NCBI RefSeq assembly: GCF_028554725.1
Contig: NC_071668.1
Location: 16,196,501 to 16,260,500, forward strand
Source: Zeugodacus cucurbitae
Taxonomy: Eukaryota; Arthropoda; Insecta; Diptera; Tephritidae
DNA: 64,000 nucleotides
Reading direction: 5' to 3'
The position numbers and the translations under genes are program-made. This document shows, in pieces, positions 50,020-63,118 of the stretch (position 1 is the first letter of the stretch; the number at the start of each line of letters is the position of its first letter). The notes under the pieces are model-generated. The model was not told the origin of the DNA. It was given only the letters and a program-made list of their open reading frames with translations, and ran no database searches.

Positions 50020-50400
50020 TCTCGACGAACCAAAACCAAACTCAACTAGTCGCTTATTATTCCCGTCCTGCTTTATGGTGCAAAAGCATGGACGATGTCA
50101 ACATCAGATGAGACGACACTAGGAGTTTTCGAGAAAAAGGGTTTATGGAAGATTTACGGTCCTTTGAACATTGCCAACGACGAATACCGCAGGCTAGGTC
50201 ATGTTGTCCGAATGGATGAAAACACTCCAGCTTTGAAAGTGTTCGATGCAGTACGTACCGTGGAGGAAGACCTACACTACGATGGAAAGATCAGGTAGAG
50301 AGCGACCTGGTTTCACTTGGGATTTCCAACTGGCGCTTAATTGCGAGGAAAAGTAAAGAATGACGCGCTATTATCGATTCGGCTATAATCGAATAAAAAG
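50020..50400 (+). mobile_element. Non-LTR retrotransposon reverse-transcriptase tail fragment
   Basis: From about 50057 the plus strand encodes IPVLLYGAKAWTM, VFEKKGLWKIYGPL and YRRLGHVVRMDENTPALKVFD, followed by stops. This order (VLLYGxxxW, FExKxLRKIYGP, RRLGHVxRM) is typical of the C-terminal region of non-LTR retrotransposon polymerases. Only this end is present, as with 5'-truncated copies, and it is broken. Confidence 0.6.
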
Positions 50401-52438
50401 GTCATACACCAATTACAGACATACATAGTGGATCGGGCGTCGAGTCTAAGTACTTATCAAACTGTTTTCGGACTTATGTATATATCTCTCAATGGAATAA
50501 TAAAACCCCAATATATATGTATTTCATTATTTTGTATTTTATTTTCTTCTTCTTCCTCTTCTTTGACACCACAAACTAATTGCACTTTGTTCATCAGGTA
50601 CTGTATGTGTATGTTTCTGTATGTCTGTTCACGTGTACAAGGTGTTACATAGTTAACAAATACCCGCTCATTATACGGAACTACAACAACATTGCTTGCA
50701 ACATACGACTTGCTGACTCGCTACTGCAGAACCGATTTCATTTCAAATTAACCTCTGTAGCCTTTCAACAATTGGCCCTAAAACGCAACGCAACAACATG
50801 CTGCACAGTTGCCACTAGTTGTCCGTTGGCCGTGGTCTGACGGTATGTGGCTTCGCTGATTGCCTTGTGTTAGCAGCCAGTTGAAGGTGCCTAATGCCTC
50901 GGAGGTGCCTTCGTTGCCAAAGTTCATCATTAATTTTGTCTGCGTAGCGTCTGAATGTGAAATGAAAGCGCGTATATAATGTATATATTCTGTATGTATG
51001 TATGCCATGTAGAATGCCTGCAATCACTCTTGCATTGTTGCTTACAGTTTTTGACAGATTTGTACAGCAGACTTTTGGCGCCTACAGTGTAATAATTCTT
51101 ATGCGGTTTTTTTGGTTGGACTCTTTCTTTTCTTTTCTTTTTTATTTTTGTTTTTACAACTTATTTTGTATGCAATTGTTGTTTTACAATTTGTTGCATT
51201 CCACATATGTACATGTATGCATATAAAAAATTAGTGTTTTTTATATTATATGTATAGTGATAAATTTGTAAACATGCATGCAGTTACTTGACTTTTGCGC
51301 ATGCGCAGCTTTTTTACTAGCCCTCTGGGTACTCATATAACATATGTATGTACATATAATATGTATATAGAAATACGTCTGTGTGTGTGTGTAATTTGAA
51401 TGCACTCTTAAAGGTTCTTAATAGCCTCTACCTTGGGCAGTAAAATGCTTACAAAGTTGAAGCAATTTCTTTCTTCATTCTTCATTTTTAGTTCGTTTTT
51501 TTATTTCGACTGAAGGTGTTAAGAAATTAACTTGGCACTTAACGTCTCGAAATTACTTTTCTATGCGCTTGAGGGCAGAGGTGTTTAGTGTAAAGAATGC
51601 AATATAAGCACACATACACCAATAGATGCCAACGAACGTAGGAGTATGAGATGAAATACATATATTCAACTTCTCTTGTTTCTGATGTTCTATAGTGGAC
51701 GTATGGCTGAGAAACGAATTCATTTTGATGAACTAACGGCTTGTACCATCTAAAACACTTATTTCAAAACACAAACGACGATTATAGCGATCCTCCAACT
51801 TCCCTATAGTAAGGCAGCTTTCGTTTTCGCAGTAAGACACGCATTGAACTTTCGCCTCATCCACTTGTTAAATAACGAAACATGCATTGTTCTCAAATTT
51901 TTTTTATAGCGATCTTGGACATTTGTATCAACATTAACCCAACAAAATATTTGTAGAGATGCTTTGCTTCCCAAACTTATTCTCAAATGAAAATGTCACT
52001 TTTTGAGCCGAATTCTCGACATTTGCGGGAAATTTTGCTTTTATTTTTTAATTCCAAGAAAAATGCGGCTGAGGCTCATCGACATTTGTAACCGTTTTTA
52101 TAAAAAAAAAACTTAAATTTACAAAAAAACAGCGGAAGCAAAGTTGTAGACAAATATTTTATGAACGAATCAAATCTTTGAAATTCGGACACTTGTGTAT
52201 TTGAAGGTTAGATCCAACTACTAAACTTATTAATACTATTCTTCGAATAGAAGCGATATAAAATTTTCGGCCTCCTTAATATTCAAATAAACTAGTATTT
52301 TTGATCGATTGATCCGTCTCAAATTTTTTAAAATCGAAGAAGAGCTCATTTTGTTTCTGCTCCATAGACCATATTAAGTTCCGTTATGTCAAGGTTAGGG
52401 TAGATCTCCGCGACTGCAGAGAGTCTCACTTAGAGAGA
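50401..52438. other. Gene-poor DNA
   Basis: No supported gene. Start of a ggttagg-type repeat is seen near 52390 (aaggttagggtagatctc). Confidence 0.35.
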
Positions 52439-52642
52439 TTCGACTGTCATTTGTGGCATCCAAATACTTCTAACGGATTGCCAAGACCCTCATGATTCGA
52501 CAAACCGCTTGGCCTCTATTACAATGTTCTTAAGTACTTAAACAGCTTCGACAGTCCTTTGTGGCACCCAAATACTCCTAAAGGATCGCCAAGCCCCTCA
52601 TGATTCGAGAAAGTGCTTGGACTCTGTTACAAAGTTCTTAAA
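52439..52642. repeat. Tandem duplication, 108-bp unit
   Basis: Two copies start at 52439 and 52547 and share ttcgac, then ttgtggcaycc, aaatac, ccctcatgattcga and ttacaa. They differ by scattered substitutions, so the duplication is not recent. Non-coding, part of a wider ggttagg-type dispersed repeat. Confidence 0.7.
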
Positions 52643-54401
52643 GTCGATTCTAGTCACTTCGCTAGGTTCGCCGTAGGTGTTCCTACCGAAGTGTTTTAAC
52701 TTTATAGTGAATGCTGGACATTGAAGGAGGAAGTACCTGGATGATTACTCTTCGTCTTCCTCCAAACAGCTTTGTCAACTTGCGTCTGGCTTAATTCCTA
52801 ATCTCACCTCAAGTGTACCTTTTGGACAATGACCAATAATTGCGGCGAGCTGAACCTTCCTAAGAGACAGCAGCTGAACGGACCATTTTCGGTCCACCGC
52901 GGATCAGAAAGTCCGTAAAAGTGAATTGAAACCATATGGTCGTCTACGATTCCTTACTTTTCTACTCACTATGCTTGAGGTCTGCTTTTTTATGGAGAAA
53001 TTTGCATGCAAAAAAAAAAAAATAAAAAAAGTTATCGTGTTAAATGCTGGGCGAAATAGTAGTGTTAGCATTTGTTAATATATTCCTAGACGGTACTGAT
53101 TGTTTGTTCGTTTCGCTACTTTCTAAAGCTTAGTAAGTCTAAGAAAGCTATAATATCTCATATCATAGTGAATGTGGCATATTTATCGACATTTTTCTTT
53201 TTTGACCAATATCCTGTTATTCATATGTCGGAACGACCTCCATTTGACGATTTGAAGAGGCCTACTCATGGCTTTAAGCGATCCTTTGCAGGAAAGTACT
53301 TTCTCAACCAGCTACTGAGTTGTTTAAGAATTGTATCATGATCTTAATTATTTTTTCTATCTTCTGTCAGTTAGATGAGCTAATTCCTATACTATTTCTC
53401 TACAGTCGATTAAAAGAACGTCATCTCATCCTTCCTCTGAATGCCAAAGCTCTTCATAATCGCATAGTTCCTTTACTCCTGACATATTTTAGTAGCTGTA
53501 GCTTCTTCCTTCATTGTCATGCGTTCGAACTAAACAATTCCGGTAGCATTTTATTATCTCGTGGAAAATTACTTTGTGCGCTGTACTTACCACGTAATAC
53601 ACTTAACGCGCTTATGCCTTAATATGGACGATAGCTCATCTGTCGCAAATCATCTTCATCAAAAACGGCGACTGTTGTTATCTTCCCATAATAAATAAAA
53701 CACGTTGCCTTACCAGGGGTCTGCTTACATATCCATTTTGCAGCGCAACGTTTCTGCTACACACTCACTAATGATTTTCAAATACATAAATGCCTGTTTG
53801 CCTGACTCCAATGCGTGGAGCATCAACGTTTTCGTCTGCTACTCGTTACCACTTTGCTGCGCATGCGTACACGTTCCAAGTAAATACGCCTTTGTCGCTT
53901 CTCCATTTTTATACTCGTACTCATAGTTATTTATGTAACCAACTATTAAATGAGCTAGCTTGCGGTTAAGCTGCACCGCCGCCGCCGGGTGATGCATTAG
54001 TCGCCGTGTGACAGTGGCAATTGCGACCTGCCTCATGGGCGTAATATGGTCATAATATCTCAAAGTAGCCATAAATGGCACACACACGCAAGAATCGTCC
54101 ACCAAGTAATCGGCCACAACGTTCTAGTGCGTCCATATTTAGTTTGAGTTATGTTGGTGGTATGCTTTATGTATAGGTAAACGTAGCAAATAATGATAAA
54201 AATTCTCAGTTCGTTAAAAGTTATTTATCTCGCAACAACTACAATTACGGCATTTCCTTAATAAGTTTGATTGGGAAAAAGTTGTGATTTGTTGGCCATT
54301 AGTTGCTGATGTCATATAAGGATCGTCTAGGGGAGGAATTTCATGTAACGGGAATATAAAAGGCATTGAGAAGAACAAAGTTCCAGGGAAAACACAATTT
54401 A
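52643..54401. other. Gene-poor DNA
   Basis: No supported gene. A 100-codon open frame at 53320-53622 is AT-rich and family-free. Confidence 0.35.
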
Positions 54402-54578
54402 ATTCCGACAAAGGTTATTGTATATGCTTTTCAAAAGACTCTAGGTCTTTTTAATGTCCCTTCTGGTTGGTATCATAACCTTTGTTGTTGATTCCGACAA
54501 AGGTTATTGTATATGTTTTTCAAAAGACTCTAGGTCTTTTTAATGTCCCTTCTGGTTGGTATCATAACCTTTGTTGTT
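54402..54578. repeat. Recent tandem duplication, 89-bp unit
   Basis: Copies begin at 54402 and 54491 with attccgacaaaggttattgt and are nearly identical; the clearest difference is atgcttttc versus atgtttttc. The near-identity implies recent origin. Each copy carries an internal inverted pair, acaaaggttat and ataacctttgt, so the unit can form a stem. Confidence 0.85.
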
Positions 54579-55545
54579 TCGGAAATATATGCGATATTCC
54601 AAAAATAGTCTCTGGAGACTACTGATGCCGATCCAGTCTCCATTTTGACACCATTCCGGAATTGCTCTTGATTCGTAACTGGAGGGAATATATACAGAAG
54701 TGATCAATACGTGACCAGTAGTTTTTCCGAGTAATTCTCGTCGTGTATGTAAATAATGATCTCTTGGAGCCAGGATTTGCTTAATACTTGTATAACGAAC
54801 CTTCGGAATGCTCAAATTAACGTATATAACACATTTGTAAAGAGCTAACACTCCCGAACTCGTACCCCCAAATATGAGTAACATTCGTTTTGCCCAAGGA
54901 CCTAAATGATTCTCTGAAGTATACATCTTTTCTGAAGTTATTTTAGGAAATCTTTCACTTCGTCAGATATCTCTGCTTCCAAAAAAATCCATCTTTGCTT
55001 CTCCATATCATATGCATTCCTCATAGTGTGTAGTCACCACGTTGCCAACTGTTTTAATAACAACCGTTTGTTTATGCCATTTCATTGTACAAACAATTCA
55101 TTAATCTTTGAAATCAATAACCATTCATTATATGCAATTCCTACATACATATGTACATATATGGTCTTAAACATTCTACTCATTTGCATTTTAATACATA
55201 ATTTTTCGCACTTTTAAAGTTATGTTATTTACCGTTTAACGTAAACTGGTGAATTATAATTTATTGCCAATATCTCACCAATAACCAATATGGAAAAAAA
55301 TTACAATTGACTAGTATTTATACAACGATTATTTAAACGCTTAATGTGAGCTTATTGCCTGCTGTATTTACATGCTTACATATAATATACAGTGCTGGGG
55401 AAAATATGAGCAGAGATTCTCTTACAGTTTCCGTCAATTTCTTTATAACAGGGAGGCATTTTGCGATAATAGTAGAGCTATCGGCTCAAGAAAGGTTTCG
55501 GAGGAGACAAGGAAGCAACCGTTATTTTTTTAGCTAGCTTCCGGA
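54579..55545. other. Gene-poor DNA
   Basis: No supported gene. The 128-codon minus-strand frame at 54540-54926 partly reuses the duplicated repeat and has no family features. Confidence 0.4.
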
Positions 55546-56690
55546 TGTGACAGCCATCAGTCTTTCGTTACCGTAAACATAATATCTAATAATTGGGGCT
55601 TTTATATATTTAATTTTTATAAGATTGATCAAGAACCGATTTTGACCTAGTACACAATAAAGTGAAATACTCTCATATAGTACCGTTCGCCTTCTCCAAT
55701 GCATTCCTCTTCAATCACAAAGTAATCATTCTCTCTAAATACACAAAATTGTAAATATTTAAGACAGGGGCGATGACAGAATTCTTTATCTCTTCATACA
55801 ACGCCATTCTCTCCTCAACGATATCCTCCTCAAAATCATTCTTTCGAAACCTCTCCAATGTATTCCTCTTCAATAACAAACAAAACCATTTTGTCGAAAT
55901 ATTCAAAATTGTAAAGGTTTAAGACAGGGTCGATGACAGAATTCTATCTCTCTTCATACAACGCCATTCTTCCCTCTCTCTTCAACGATATCCTCCTCAA
56001 AAACCATTCTTTCAAAACCTAAAGGTTCTATGGATTCATGATAGGGTCACTGACAGAAATCTTACCCCGTCGTTAATGTGAGCGGAAACACGAAGATGAA
56101 TTTTGAACCATTACTAGCAAATAGAGTTTCGAATAATACTATCAATAATACACCTTGTCTCGTGAGAGATAAAGCTCAAAATGAGATTCTCCTGAATTTT
56201 TGAATCCTGATAGGCATCAGTTCTTGGTCTACATAAACATCATATCTAATAACAGGAGTTTTTAAATACTTTGATTTCTACGATTGCTCAATAGTACACA
56301 ATAAAGTGAAAGACTATCTAATCATATCATGGCACTCTCTTTCCAATGTACTCCTCTTCAATAATAAACAAAACCATTTTGTCCAAATATTTAAAATTGT
56401 TAAGGTTTAAGACAGGGTTGATGACAGGATTCTTTATCTCTTCGTACAATGTCATTATCTTCTTCTCTCTTCAACCATATTCTCCTCATAACCATTTTTT
56501 CATAACCTTCAAGGTTGTAGAGAACTATTTTACCGTGGACAATGTGAGCGGGTACATGGAGTTGAACCGTTATCTATCAAATCTAGTATATGGTATCTCA
56601 AAGTTCGAAGCTCGAAAGCTTTTCATTGAGCAGTAAGGATGGTCAAAATGAGATACTCCAGAATTTTTCAATTCTGTTGAAGCTAGATTT
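55546..56690. repeat. Nested diverged duplications
   Basis: Two large similar blocks are visible, about 55546-56150 and 56205-56660. Both contain catcag, a tacca/taaacat..atatctaat segment, cacaataaagtgaaa, and the word attcctcttcaat or ctcctcttcaata. Within them a ~159-bp unit starts at 55694, 55853 and 56342 (ccaatg.a.tcctcttcaat, then gacagggtcgatgacag, tctcttcatacaacg, atatcctcctca). Non-coding. Confidence 0.6.
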
Positions 56691-57404
56691 TTTTCACGTG
56701 ACTGTAGCTACATTGATTCTGTAGATTTTTATTTATTTTTTTAATTCCCCCACTCGGTTGCCTTGCCATTTTGGCATTTAAGCGCGTGCTTTCTAACCAC
56801 TGCACGTAGTGCACAGAGCACAGCGTCATTAACATGTTCACCAACATCACCCAACCACCAACCAGCAGCAGCCGGTACATAGCACCATTGTAACCACAAT
56901 TGCTCAAGCTGGTGCAGCCACTGAAATGAGCGCGTACTTTAGCCAAGCCAAGTTAGTCGCTTGATTTGTATTTACTACAAAGTTACATAGTTAGTTTAGT
57001 TAGCTTGGTCCACTTGTTGTTGTTTACTATGACTAGACGAAGTGCTATGCACCTAGCGCAAGCCGCCGAGACATGTCAGTCCACTTGGCAAAGTGGTTTT
57101 AGCTGTTCACTGTGGTCGATATACAAACTGACAATGATTTACGGACATAATCAATGTTAATTTGATCAATTTTCATTGATGAACGTACATGACATTTTTG
57201 TTGTCATTTAACGTTGTACAGGAAAACATAAAAATGAAATAATTAACATATTGCAAAGTGTATTAGATTACTTGCCTCAGGGCTGCAGTTTTTAATTAAT
57301 TTTGTATAAATTTTCCACTTTATATAATCTAAATATAAAAGTAGTAATAAATATAAGTTATTAAACAATTTTAAATGTGGTGTGGTAAATAAAAAAAATT
57401 GTAT
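56691..57404. other. Intergenic DNA before the tRNA cluster
   Basis: Moderately GC-rich at 56740-57130 but without a convincing gene on either strand. Confidence 0.35.
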
Positions 57405-57475
57405 TGCATCGGCCGGGAATCGAACCCGGGCCGCCCGCGTGGCAGGCGAGCATTCTACCACTGAACCACCGATGC
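57405..57475 (-). tRNA. tRNA-Gly(GCC), copy 1
   Basis: The minus strand reads GCATCGGTGGTTCAGTGGTA and on to CCGATGC plus discriminator A, 71 nt in all. Acceptor, D, anticodon (GCC at 57443-57441) and T arms (GGTTCGATTCC) all pair. A run of eight T follows seven bases downstream on the minus strand, a good Pol III stop. No intron. Confidence 0.98.
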
Positions 57476-58070
57476 TTGTTATATACCGTTACTTCATAGC
57501 GGTTAATAAAAGAGAGTGAGAGCTAGCGAATCGAAGCGCTGGTATGTTTATGCTATCAAGCGTTACTCGTATTACTAGCTTCGTCAGCACAACTAAAAAT
57601 AGATTCCCATTAATTTATTCAAATAGACTTCCTTTGAACACAGCAGGTGGTTTGCATATTCGGGTGCGTGTTGTGGCTGCTCGAAGATTTAAAGGCACAA
57701 AGCATTTGGCGTATTAAATATTTTGTTTAGTCATATATATCCTGGATATATATTGTGAAAGCTTTGATTTCATACGGCATAAACCGTAGACGAGTAAGGA
57801 AATATAATTTAACCCAATGGGCTTTCAGTGATACTCAGGAATGTATTTATTCACGCTGTAGATTGTATCGTTTAATGCCTACCACAGTCTATTTCGTTTT
57901 AATCGTTTATCACTAGGTATCCTTGAGTAAAATCTCCTATTAGTTAGCTGAATACAAGAGACTTTGAACTGGGTTAATATAATTAGATAATTTTTAAACA
58001 TACGACACTTATTTTAAGTTTAAAGAGCAAGTTGACCATTAATACTGACCCAAATTGAACGACCCCTTAG
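57476..58070. other. Intergenic DNA within the tRNA region
   Basis: No gene or element recognised. Confidence 0.4.
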
Positions 58071-58705
58071 CCTTTCTTCTCACTTTTAAGATTTTGGAAA
58101 CCATTTCAATAAATCACAGTCTAATATGTAAGCTAAAACTTATTCTCCTTCCTGAAATGCTCATTATTCCCAGTTCCAATCTTTTTTCTCAGCGATCTAA
58201 TAAATCCACATCAATAGCCAATAAATATTATATAGTTTGAGTTTGATAAAGATAACTCTTATGAGGAACTTGAGGAAGTGTACAATTACTGAGGAGTTAG
58301 GTTAGGTAAGGCGCACCTAAACCTTTGTGAGACCCATTGTGACACCACCGGGACTGGAATCCCTCACACTATTATGCCTTCATTGAAACCTTTCTTCTCA
58401 CTTTTAAGATTTTGGAAACCATTTCAATAAATCACAGTCTAATATGTAAGCTAAAACTTATTCTCCTTCCTGAAATGCTCATTATTCCCAGTTCCTATCT
58501 TTTTTCTCAGCGATCTAATAACTCCACATCAATAGCCAATAAATATTATATAGTTTGAGTTTGATAAAGATAACTCTTATGAGGAACTTGAGGAAGTATA
58601 CAATTACTGAGGAGTTAGGTTAGGTAAGGCGCACCTAAACCTTTGCGAGACCCATTGTGACACCACCGGGACTGGAATCCCTCACACTATTATGTCTTCA
58701 TTGAA
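58071..58705. repeat. Recent tandem duplication, 318-bp unit
   Basis: Two nearly identical copies begin at 58071 and 58389 with cctttcttctcacttttaag. They differ only at scattered positions (for example aataaatcc versus aataactcc, gtgtac versus gtatac, tatgcc versus tatgtc). Each holds a ggttaggtaaggcgcaccta segment of the ggttagg-type repeat family. Confidence 0.92.
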
Positions 58706-59874
58706 GCACCCTGTGGTTCGCCACATCATCGAGGAAAGCGCGTCCGATAGTTACAATTATTTTCCTATACAGAACCTTATATCTGCATAGAAGGTATTTT
58801 ATAGTTTCTTCTTCTTCTACTTCTTGGCAGCTTCTGTAGTATTCAATGTAAGGTTGTACCCCCAGTCTGCTGGCGTGTTTGTCAAACAGATAACCTAACC
58901 TGTGTAACCTGTGAGCACTGCTATTAGGGTTATTATGTCATTCCTTTTAAAATTACTGAGGGTAATTGCACTCGTTCTTAAGTTCTTTCACCAACTGGTT
59001 CTAAATAATGAGTTATTTTAACTCCTTTTCAACAATTCTGACATTTCACTCTTTTTCCTATCACCCTTCTCTCTTTCCCCATATCCCCTTTTTCTCGCCT
59101 ATTTCATCCTCTATTGATTTGGTCATCAAATCGGATTTCTGCTTTAAACAAACTGCTGAACAGGCCTTGAAGAGCGCATAATTGTTTGCTAATTTCCAGA
59201 CAGTAAATCTTCAGTTTATATATTATATTTATATTTTATATACATAAGTTTATACATATTTATTTACTAATCTTCATTCACTTCAAAAGGGATTTGAATA
59301 TGCGCGTATATAAGTAGGTAGTCTCTTCTTAACCGCAAAGCATGAATTATAAGCAAAAAAAGTGTATAATTTCAAAAGAACTTCGAATCGCCTTTAGGTC
59401 GTAAAAAACGGATTTTGTGCGAGTTCCAAATTTTAATGTCTTCAAATTTTTATTACCTTGACATTTCCTTTGCCATAAATTAAGAAATTAAAATCAAATG
59501 TGCACAGTTGTTGTTGTTATTGCTGCGCAATAAGCGGATTTCACGTCTACCGCAACAAATAAAAATGTTGGGGCGGATTTCGTTAAACGTCATTTTAATT
59601 CAACATTTTATTGCTTCATTTAAATTTTTTCCTGTTTTTTGTGTGTGGTGTTGCTTGAAGAGGGTTTTTGCATAAATACGCAGTTAATAATTAAATTTTA
59701 TGTTTTTCTTTTGTAATTCCTTGCTTCATTTTGGTGGCATTGTCACAGTTTTCGCATAAATTGGAATTAGTTAAATTGTTTTTGTAATACATGAGTTACA
59801 TAAATTGGTGATGTGCAAATTTTTAAAACGCTAATGATTTTTAAATGAGTTTTAATATCTTCAAAAAGTTCAAT
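58706..59874. other. Intergenic DNA within the tRNA region
   Basis: No supported gene. Pyrimidine-rich near 59044-59115. Confidence 0.4.
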
Positions 59875-59945
59875 TGCATCGGCCGGGAATCGAACCCGGG
59901 CCGCCCGCGTGGCAGGCGAGCATTCTACCACTGAACCACCGATGC
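59875..59945 (-). tRNA. tRNA-Gly(GCC), copy 2
   Basis: Identical in all 71 positions to copy 1. A five-T terminator lies on the minus strand at 59867-59863. The 5' flank is AACAA immediately before the gene, as in copies 1 and 4. Confidence 0.98.
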
Positions 59946-60020
59946 TTGTTATATTATTTACCACAATTTTTGTAAAACATACTTTTTTTAATAAAATATA
60001 ATTGAGTTAGACCCTAATAA

Positions 60021-60372
60021 TATGTTTACATATAACGAGATTATCTCCATTTACGAGCTTAACTCGATAATCTGTAATTAAGAAACGAGATTTCCCCTAC
60101 AAAATTGCTCTCTGGATAATCCGAGATTATAAAATTATCTCGTTTTATACAACTGGATTTTCGGTGTTATTCCTAGGTTTATCGATAATTTTGCGAAGAA
60201 AAGGAGAAATGTCAAATGAAAATGTAAACAACAATGGCCGATAGCGAGAGAAATCTGTGTAATACAACAACAAATGCAACACATTTGACAATTGATAATC
60301 TCATTTGGCTATATGTAAACGGTTAGATTATTGAACGAGCTTAGAACGAGATTATTTTCGTATGTAAACATA
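60021..60372. mobile_element. MITE-like element with 12-bp terminal inverted repeats
   Basis: Begins tatgtttacata and ends tatgtaaacata, a perfect 12-bp inverted repeat. Inside, both ends repeat aacgagattat words and further tatgtaaac/gtttacat pairs, so much of the 352 bp can fold back. No coding capacity. The target duplication is unclear (TA or ATA), so the family is unknown. Confidence 0.6.
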
Positions 60373-60767
60373 CTATAAACATTATTAAAAAAATAGTTGG
60401 GGAGAGAGTTGCCCATTGGAAATGCTTTTAGTATCAAACGTCTAGGAGGAATACATCCGTATTCTAACTGAGCTAATATTGCGTAATGTCATGTTCCAAA
60501 GCCACATAAGATTATCGGTTGATGTCCATAAGCCTTAACGCCTTATTTACATTAACAGTAGACTTCTCAGATTTAAAATCACACAGATTAGTTCCAATAA
60601 GTTCCCTGCCGGTGGATTTAAATCGGTCACATTTCCTTAGTTAGTCAATAGAACGGTTATTCAGATTGAAACCTATAGGAAACTATACGTCTTATACAAA
60701 AAGCCTTAAACAAAAAGGTTATTTAAAAAATTAACTAGAATATCGCTTAGTGCAAAAAATTTGTTAT

Positions 60768-60838
60768 TGCATCGGCCGGGAATCGAACCCGGGCCGCCCG
60801 CGTGGCAGGCGAGCATTCTACCACTGAACCACCGATGC
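60768..60838 (-). tRNA. tRNA-Gly(GCC), copy 3
   Basis: Identical to copy 1. A six-T terminator is on the minus strand at 60759-60754. Its 5' flank (ATGA) differs from the AACAA of copies 1, 2 and 4, so identity is limited to the gene. Confidence 0.98.
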
Positions 60839-61092
60839 TTCATACAAGAAATCCGGGATTATTTAAACAAAAATTGTCTTAATAAATTGCACAAAACATA
60901 AATTTAGTAATAGAAAGTAGGGTTTGAGGAGCTAGACAACCATAACTTTTCTATTTTCAGTACAGGACACATACTTTCCAATCGCTACTTTCTATTAAGG
61001 ATCGCTTGCCTGTCACGCCCACTTCTTTCTATATACTTACATATATCTTAAGACCCCTCATGATATATAGTTTCTTTTTCCAAAAATTATAT

Positions 61093-61163
61093 TGCATCGG
61101 CCGGGAATCGAACCCGGGCCGCCCGCGTGGCAGGCGAGCATTCTACCACTGAACCACCGATGC
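61093..61163 (-). tRNA. tRNA-Gly(GCC), copy 4
   Basis: Identical to copy 1, only 254 bp from copy 3. Five-T terminator on the minus strand at 61086-61082. The 5' flank is AACAA. Confidence 0.98.
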
Positions 61164-63118
61164 TTGTTGATATTTCCAAAAATTTCGACATGATTTTTTA
61201 GCCACTATCTTTAAAATTTATTAAAACTATTTGGTAAGAATCGAAGATTTCGACAAATATTTTGTTATAAATGAATAATTTCAATTACTAAATTCATTAT
61301 TGAAGTTAGCTTTGCAGTCTATAATCAAAACTCTACAGACTTAAAATTTTTTGAAGTCTTGTACAATAATTAAACGAAGATTCTCAGCTCTATCGAGCAT
61401 TTTTTTCCAATTTCCCTTCCTCATCTTGAATGTAACCATAGGTCTTTCTCTAATCGGTGAATTTTTCACGAAACGTGTCTTGAACCCTTTGATTTTAGGA
61501 AGGAAATTGTCTGCCTTTAGTTTAAATTGGAAAACTAGATCGTCAATTGAGATCTCGTTGCCTGGAACAGAGTCACTAGAGCAGTTCTAGTGCTAATATA
61601 GACAAGTATAGAGTGTAGTTCTCGACCATCGTCTCTAGAACAGTTCTAGCGCTAATATGAACAATTATAGAGTCCACTACTTAAACAAAGTAGTTATAAT
61701 ACTTAATGCTAACTCAATCTGACATCTTCAATGAATTTTTGTAATTCTCTGCCATCACGGATTAATTTGCGATTCTTCGCACTTATTTATATGCAAACAA
61801 AAACATGAAAGTTACATTAGCTGATGGTGGCCACAACATAACAAGTGTAAAAATATTTTCCCGCTTTTAACAAGTGTACATAGATGCATAAGTACTTAAG
61901 TATTTGCAATAATTCGCTAAGCAGAAGGACTACTCGGTCAGTGCTAGTTAAGCCGAACCTCAAAAGCGTTGAAAATGCAAGAATGCAGCACAGTTACTTA
62001 CACATACATACAAAGGCACATATGTGGATTGTAATAAATAAAAGCTGCAGCTTGTGAAGCAATGCGAAAGCCGACACAGCCGACTCCCCTGTTTGCATAC
62101 CAACCTACACAAGTGGACCCTTCAAAGACTGACAACAATAACAAAAATATGCGCAAAGCTCATCAAAGCTGATCATCAAAAGAAGCCGCCGCGCCGCCAC
62201 CACAAATTCATACGGCCTCGGCCTAAACAGAACAACAGAACCACATAACAACAACAACAAAACAATGCCTACGTAAACTGATGCTCAAGCCGCAAACTGA
62301 ACTCGTTAAAGCTGCAAGTCTGTCGGCTGACCAAGTCAGTGGACACCTACAGCCGTACATACAATCTTCCAGGGCATATATCCGCGCAGCACAAAAACCT
62401 ACACACAGTAATTGGAGTGTGACACCAGCACCAAAGGTGTGTACTTCGTCACAAAAAAAAAAACAACAATGTGGCTCTATTTGTTGGTCAGCTAAAATTG
62501 CAGGGAATACAGCGCAGAGCTCATTATGTGCCCGTATGCTGGATGGTGCGGATCCTTTCGCCTATCGGGCGAGGCAGAGGCGTAAAGATGTATGTTCTGC
62601 ATTCAATGCGGGTTTAGTCGGCAATAAATTTGGTTATTTAATGTTGCAATAAGTTATTTTGTTGTATTGGAATCGGAAAATATTCAAAGCGCTTATAATA
62701 AAGTTACGAAGTAATGGTATATAGCGGCAAGCTTTGGAAACACGCGCCTTTCTTTAGCTCATTGAAGGATGCAAATAATAACTAAACTAAATTTATTTAA
62801 CTTTCTGTAAGAGCAGCTATCATTTAGGATCAACGTAAATACTGCTTATATATACGACAATTTATTAAATGTGCTCCGATGTCATAATTTTCTTAGGTTA
62901 TGTACATATTTTTGTTAGCCTAAGCTGCATGCGGCAGTTCCGGGAAGTACAGGAATTGTAGATCATAATTGCAAAAGCGGTTTAATAAGCTGTGTGTTCG
63001 CTGCCGTTGGTAGCGATTTACGCTAATAGAAATTGTTTACAATTAGGCTTAAAAGTGGCCAATAGACAAAACGATTAGATAAATACTTCGTTTGATACGT
63101 TTTCTTTCTTTGAATGAA
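61164..63118. other. Gene-poor DNA between tRNA copies 4 and 5
   Basis: No supported protein gene. A 60-bp duplication (ctagarcagttctagygcta) starts at 61575 and 61635. A 123-codon frame at 62281-62652 has low-complexity Gln/Ser/Lys content and no family resemblance. Confidence 0.4.

Noticed and set aside
51804..51986. 60-codon minus-strand frame that looked transposase-like
   Set aside because: Could not be matched to any transposase motif; too short.
62281..62652. 123-codon plus-strand open frame
   Set aside because: Low-complexity and poly-Lys from an A run; no domain, no promoter or splice support.
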